Below, one piece after another: positions 61,780 through 64,000 of a stretch of 64,000 bases of DNA. Numbering within the stretch: the stretch's first letter is position 1; each line of letters opens with the position of its first letter. The notes beneath the pieces are model-generated. The model did no database searches. It worked only from the letters and a program-made list of their open reading frames with translations, and had not been told where the DNA came from. The position numbers were made by a program, and so were the translations under genes. The DNA is from DATKPE01 sp035524335 (lineage in GTDB: Bacteria > Bacteroidota > Ignavibacteria > UBA10030 > SZUA-254): the NCBI GenBank assembly GCA_035524335.1, contig DATKPE010000001.1, forward strand, positions 62,001 through 126,000, written 5' to 3'.

Positions 61780-62259
61780 ATGACGTTAATTCGTTGGAAA
61801 CCGATTCGCGATATCCGGACGTGGGAACCGGTGAGCGATGTCACCAGTGAAATCTTCACGATGCAGAAGGAAATCGACCGGCTCTTCGATCGCTTCCGCG
61901 GCGGGGTCAGCGAGGAGACAACCGATTCCGTCTGGACACCGGCGGTCGATATCCTGGAAGAGAAGGATCAGTTCATCGTCCGCGCGGAACTTCCGGGCGT
62001 CGAGAAGAAGGACGTGAAGATCACGATCCAGAACAATATGCTTGTCCTCCGGGGCGAGAAGAAATTCGAAACGGAGAAAGAGGGCAGGAACTTTCACCGG
62101 GTCGAACGGAGCTATGGTTCATTCTACCGTTCGTTTACGCTCCCCACGTCGGTGGTCAGCAGCAGGATCGAGGCAAGCTATACCGACGGCGTCCTGACGG
62201 TGGCGATTCCGAAATCGGAAGAATCGAAACCGAAGGAGATTGAAGTGAAAGTCAGCTGA
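61780..62259 (+). CDS. Hsp20 family small heat-shock protein
   Basis: The start at 61780 behind GAGAGGAGAA gives 159 residues (MTLIRWKPIRDIRTWEP). The alpha-crystallin domain covers about 48-145: PAVDILEEKDQFIVRAELPGVEKKDVKITIQNNMLVLRGEKK, YGSFYRSFTLP and the A-x-x-x-(G)VLTVAIPK strand, with a short C-terminal end KPKEIEVKVS for oligomer contacts. It binds unfolding proteins without ATP and hands them to refolding chaperones. Control by a sigma-54-like promoter and a strong terminator suggest a single-gene stress transcript. Confidence 0.95.
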   Translation: MTLIRWKPIRDIRTWEPVSDVTSEIFTMQKEIDRLFDRFRGGVSEETTDSVWTPAVDILEEKDQFIVRAELPGVEKKDVKITIQNNMLVLRGEKKFETEKEGRNFHRVERSYGSFYRSFTLPTSVVSSRIEASYTDGVLTVAIPKSEESKPKEIEVKVS

Positions 62260-62301
62260 TTCGGTCTGAATCGCCGAAACACCCGTGGAAACGGGGCAGA
62301 A

Positions 62302-62337
62302 AGCGGATATTCCGGCAACGGATATCCGCTTTTTTTG
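62302..62337 (+). terminator. Intrinsic terminator after the small heat-shock gene
   Basis: AGCGGATAT / ATATCCGCT perfect stem, followed by TTTTTTT. Confidence 0.93.
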
Positions 62338-62341
62338 TGGT

Positions 62342-62370
62342 TTGACTTTTGACGCCGAGTTTCGTATAAT
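62342..62370 (+). promoter_or_regulatory. Strong sigma-70 type promoter for sppA
   Basis: TTGACT (62342-62347) and a perfect TATAAT (62365-62370), spacer 17; predicted start near 62377. Confidence 0.72.
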
Positions 62371-62434
62371 GATATGCAAAATAAGAAGTTAGATGTTTTT
62401 TGTTCGATTGCTTCCTTAACCGGTGCAAGATAAG

Positions 62435-63355
62435 ATGAAGAATTCTACGAAATGGTTTCTCATCATCATGGGAATTCTCCTATCGCTGGGATTATTCTTC
62501 ACCCTGCTTGTTGTTGCATTCATCTCTGCAGTCGGACATGAAAACAGAGAAACGGTCACCGAAGGCGGTCACGGAGATAAGATTGCCGTCGTGGAACTGA
62601 CCGGAACGATTATCACCTCCGAGGATATTGTCCGTCAGATGAAGCGGTACGCCGACGATCACAGCATTCGCGCCATTCTCTTCCGGGTCGATTCCCCGGG
62701 CGGCGGCGTGGTTGCCAGCCACGAAATTTACGAAGAGGTCAAAACGGCGGTGGGCGGGGGGAAGCCGGTGATTGTCTCGATGGGAGCGCTGGCGGCCAGC
62801 GGCGGGTATTATGTCTCCTGCGGCGCCACGCGGATCGTCGCAAACCCCGGGACGCTCACCGGCAGCATCGGCGTCATCTCCGAATTCATCCGGGTCGATT
62901 CACTGCTTCACAAGATCGGGATCGAGGCCACGACGGTGAAGAGCGGCCGCCTGAAGGATGCCGGAAGTCCGTTCCGTCCGATGACCCCGGAGGACAGGGA
63001 ATATTTCCAGGGGCTCATGGATAATGTGCACCGGCAGTTCATCGCGGTCGTGGAAAAAGAGCGGAAGATCAATCACGATTCGCTCATGAAGTATGCGGAC
63101 GGTCGGGTGTTCACGGGGGAGCAGGCGATGAAGCTGGGCCTGGTCGACACGCTCGGGACATTCGATGACGCCGTCAGGATCGCGGCGCGCATCGCGCACA
63201 TTTCCGGGGAACCGACGCTGGTGCGCGAGCGGAAGCATATCTCCTCGCTGTTCGACTGGTTTCTGGATCAGTCGAAGGTGTCGGACCTCAGCGATCTGAA
63301 GAACGAATTCCTGCGGCAACCGGTCCTGCAGTATAAAATGACCCTGGGTATGTAA
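62435..63355 (+). CDS. sppA: Signal peptide peptidase SppA (short form)
   Basis: SppA cleaves leftover signal peptides in the membrane. The ATG 62435 gives 306 residues (GTG 62423 would add four). One membrane anchor (WFLIIMGILLSLGLFFTLLVVAFIS) is followed by the S49 peptidase domain: RVDSPGGGVVASHEIYEEV, the nucleophile Ser122 in GALAASGGYYVS, GTLTGSIGV and the KSGRLKDAGSPFRPM segment with the catalytic lysine. The length fits the single-domain Bacillus type that forms octamers, half of the E. coli enzyme. It is followed by an HU-type gene. Confidence 0.94.
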   Translation: MKNSTKWFLIIMGILLSLGLFFTLLVVAFISAVGHENRETVTEGGHGDKIAVVELTGTIITSEDIVRQMKRYADDHSIRAILFRVDSPGGGVVASHEIYEEVKTAVGGGKPVIVSMGALAASGGYYVSCGATRIVANPGTLTGSIGVISEFIRVDSLLHKIGIEATTVKSGRLKDAGSPFRPMTPEDREYFQGLMDNVHRQFIAVVEKERKINHDSLMKYADGRVFTGEQAMKLGLVDTLGTFDDAVRIAARIAHISGEPTLVRERKHISSLFDWFLDQSKVSDLSDLKNEFLRQPVLQYKMTLGM

Positions 63356-63361
63356 ATAACC

Positions 63362-63381
63362 CTCCGGCGCGGCCGCCGGAG
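63362..63381 (+). other. GC-rich hairpin between sppA and HU gene
   Basis: CTCCGGC / GCCGGAG with a 6-base loop and no T-run; perhaps mRNA processing or a weak terminator. Confidence 0.35.
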
Positions 63382-63411
63382 CATCATGTCAACATCTCAA
63401 GGAGATTTCCA

Positions 63412-63714
63412 TTGACAAAAGCAGATATCGTTGATCATATTGCCGCCGGCACCGGCCTGACGAAAGTTGAAACCGAGGCGGTGGTCGATGGATTCATTCA
63501 GACGGTCATCGAAGCGCTGAAAGAGGGGAAGAATATCGAGATCCGCGGATTCGGAAGTTTCAAGACGAAGAAGCGGAAGGGACGGATGGCGCGGAATCCC
63601 CGGACCGGCGAGCAGGTCAAGGTCGATGAGCATTTTGTCCCGTTCTTCAAGGTGTCGAAGGAGTTGAAGGGAACGGTAAACGAAAATCTGCGCAAGTTAC
63701 AGCCCTCGGCATAG
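63412..63714 (+). CDS. HU/IHF family DNA-binding protein
   Basis: This 100-residue protein is a HU/IHF family histone-like protein: TKADIVDHIAAGTGLTK, FIQTVIEALKEGKNIEIRGFGSFKTKKRKGR, the arm RMARNPRTGEQVKV with the RNP tip that intercalates at DNA bends, and VPFFKVSKELK. The start is TTG 63412 with AAGGAG seven bases upstream. It bends and compacts DNA as a dimer. Whether it is IHF-like or HU-like cannot be settled by eye. Confidence 0.94.
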   Translation: MTKADIVDHIAAGTGLTKVETEAVVDGFIQTVIEALKEGKNIEIRGFGSFKTKKRKGRMARNPRTGEQVKVDEHFVPFFKVSKELKGTVNENLRKLQPSA

Positions 63715-63729
63715 GACTGACGGAACTGA

Positions 63730-64000
63730 ATGCTGCCGAAAATCCTCTGCCCGAAATGCAGCAATCCGGTAAGCCCCGGAGATAAATTCTGCCGCGAATG
63801 CGGTTCACACATCGAGTGGCCGGCGGAACAGGAAACTCCCGCTTCCGCCCGGCCGGCATCCGGCGGGCCGGTCGTCTGTCCGATGTGCGGTCAGCAGAAT
63901 CCCGCCGGGACATTCACCTGTTCCAGCTGCGGCGCGGCGCTTGCCCCCCGGCCGTCGCCGGTCCGTTCTGCTTCCCTCAAGTCCTCATTCTCGTTCTTCC
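63730..64000 (+). CDS. Double zinc-ribbon protein (3' truncated)
   Basis: The frame from ATG 63730 is open to the window end (90 residues visible). Two zinc ribbons are seen: CPKCSNPVSPGDKFCRECG (about 7-25) and CPMCGQQNPAGTFTCSSCG (about 55-73), joined by a Pro/Ala linker. Such N-terminal zinc ribbons often precede membrane or repeat domains, which would lie beyond the window. The start codon lies 13 bases behind the HU gene stop. Confidence 0.7.
   Translation, partial: MLPKILCPKCSNPVSPGDKFCRECGSHIEWPAEQETPASARPASGGPVVCPMCGQQNPAGTFTCSSCGAALAPRPSPVRSASLKSSFSFF

Noticed and set aside
1..64000. CRISPR arrays, insertion sequences, prophage, rRNA operons
   Set aside because: No spaced direct repeats, transposase or integrase motifs, or rRNA signatures were seen on either strand.

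Overview
The window is a chromosomal segment of about 58% GC with tightly packed genes and no mobile element, CRISPR array, rRNA gene or sign of recent transfer. Two proteins end in a type IX secretion (T9SS) C-terminal domain, one with the classic QNYPNPFNPST motif, and a PorV-family protein and a TonB-dependent receptor with a carboxypeptidase-like front domain are present. Together with many outer-membrane-type lipoproteins this points to the FCB superphylum, most like an Ignavibacteria/Kapabacteria/Chlorobiota-side lineage. The promoters look like ordinary TTGnnn-N17-TAnnnT sites rather than the TAnnTTTG type of Bacteroidia, which supports a non-Bacteroidia placement. The exact taxon cannot be fixed from sequence reading alone.

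Left part (1-13 kb): the end of a hopanoid/squalene locus (hpnD-like, hpnE), a membrane protein divergent from tyrS, an ABC exporter, a lipoprotein MsrB, a glcD / esterase / glcF / lipoprotein group for 2-hydroxyacid oxidation, thiI overlapping a CDGSH iron-sulfur gene, and a DUF4412 protein. Region 13.4-22.3 kb is a secreted-glycan region: a Tat-exported six-hairpin glycosidase-like protein, a DinB-like protein, a T9SS-exported Asp-box (sialidase-like) protein, a second large glycosidase and a beta-propeller lipoprotein on the opposite strand.

Region 22.5-33.3 kb is the most distinctive part: one strong promoter, six co-directional envelope genes (DUF4382-like lipoprotein, large lipoprotein, TonB receptor, Asp-rich T9SS-type secreted protein, PorV-like outer-membrane protein, Ycf48/Asp-box lipoprotein) and one strong terminator. 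It looks like a self-contained surface-assembly or surface-display operon of unknown role.

Right part (33-64 kb): a cytoplasmic GH13 amylase, tRNA-Leu(CAA), a TPR/LpoA-like binding protein, radC, an Lpp-like plus LysM pair, phoH, mazG, an amidohydrolase, a class V aminotransferase with serA (serine synthesis), an NHL protein, ssb, a cobalamin riboswitch with terminator controlling btuB, a DUF6580-like membrane protein, carA, dut, rsmI, a DipZ-like protein lacking its nucleophilic cysteine, metH, DUF309 and ferredoxin, an overlapping MBL-Rieske-queG-trxB operon, a small heat-shock protein behind a sigma-54-like promoter, sppA, an HU/IHF protein and the start of a zinc-ribbon protein. Three loci are linked by vitamin B12: btuB imports it, MetH and QueG use it.

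Several genes (thiI, the DUF309 gene, possibly metH and glcD) start at or next to the predicted transcription start and lack a ribosome-binding site, which suggests leaderless mRNAs. All functions are inferred from motifs read by eye; no database search was run.
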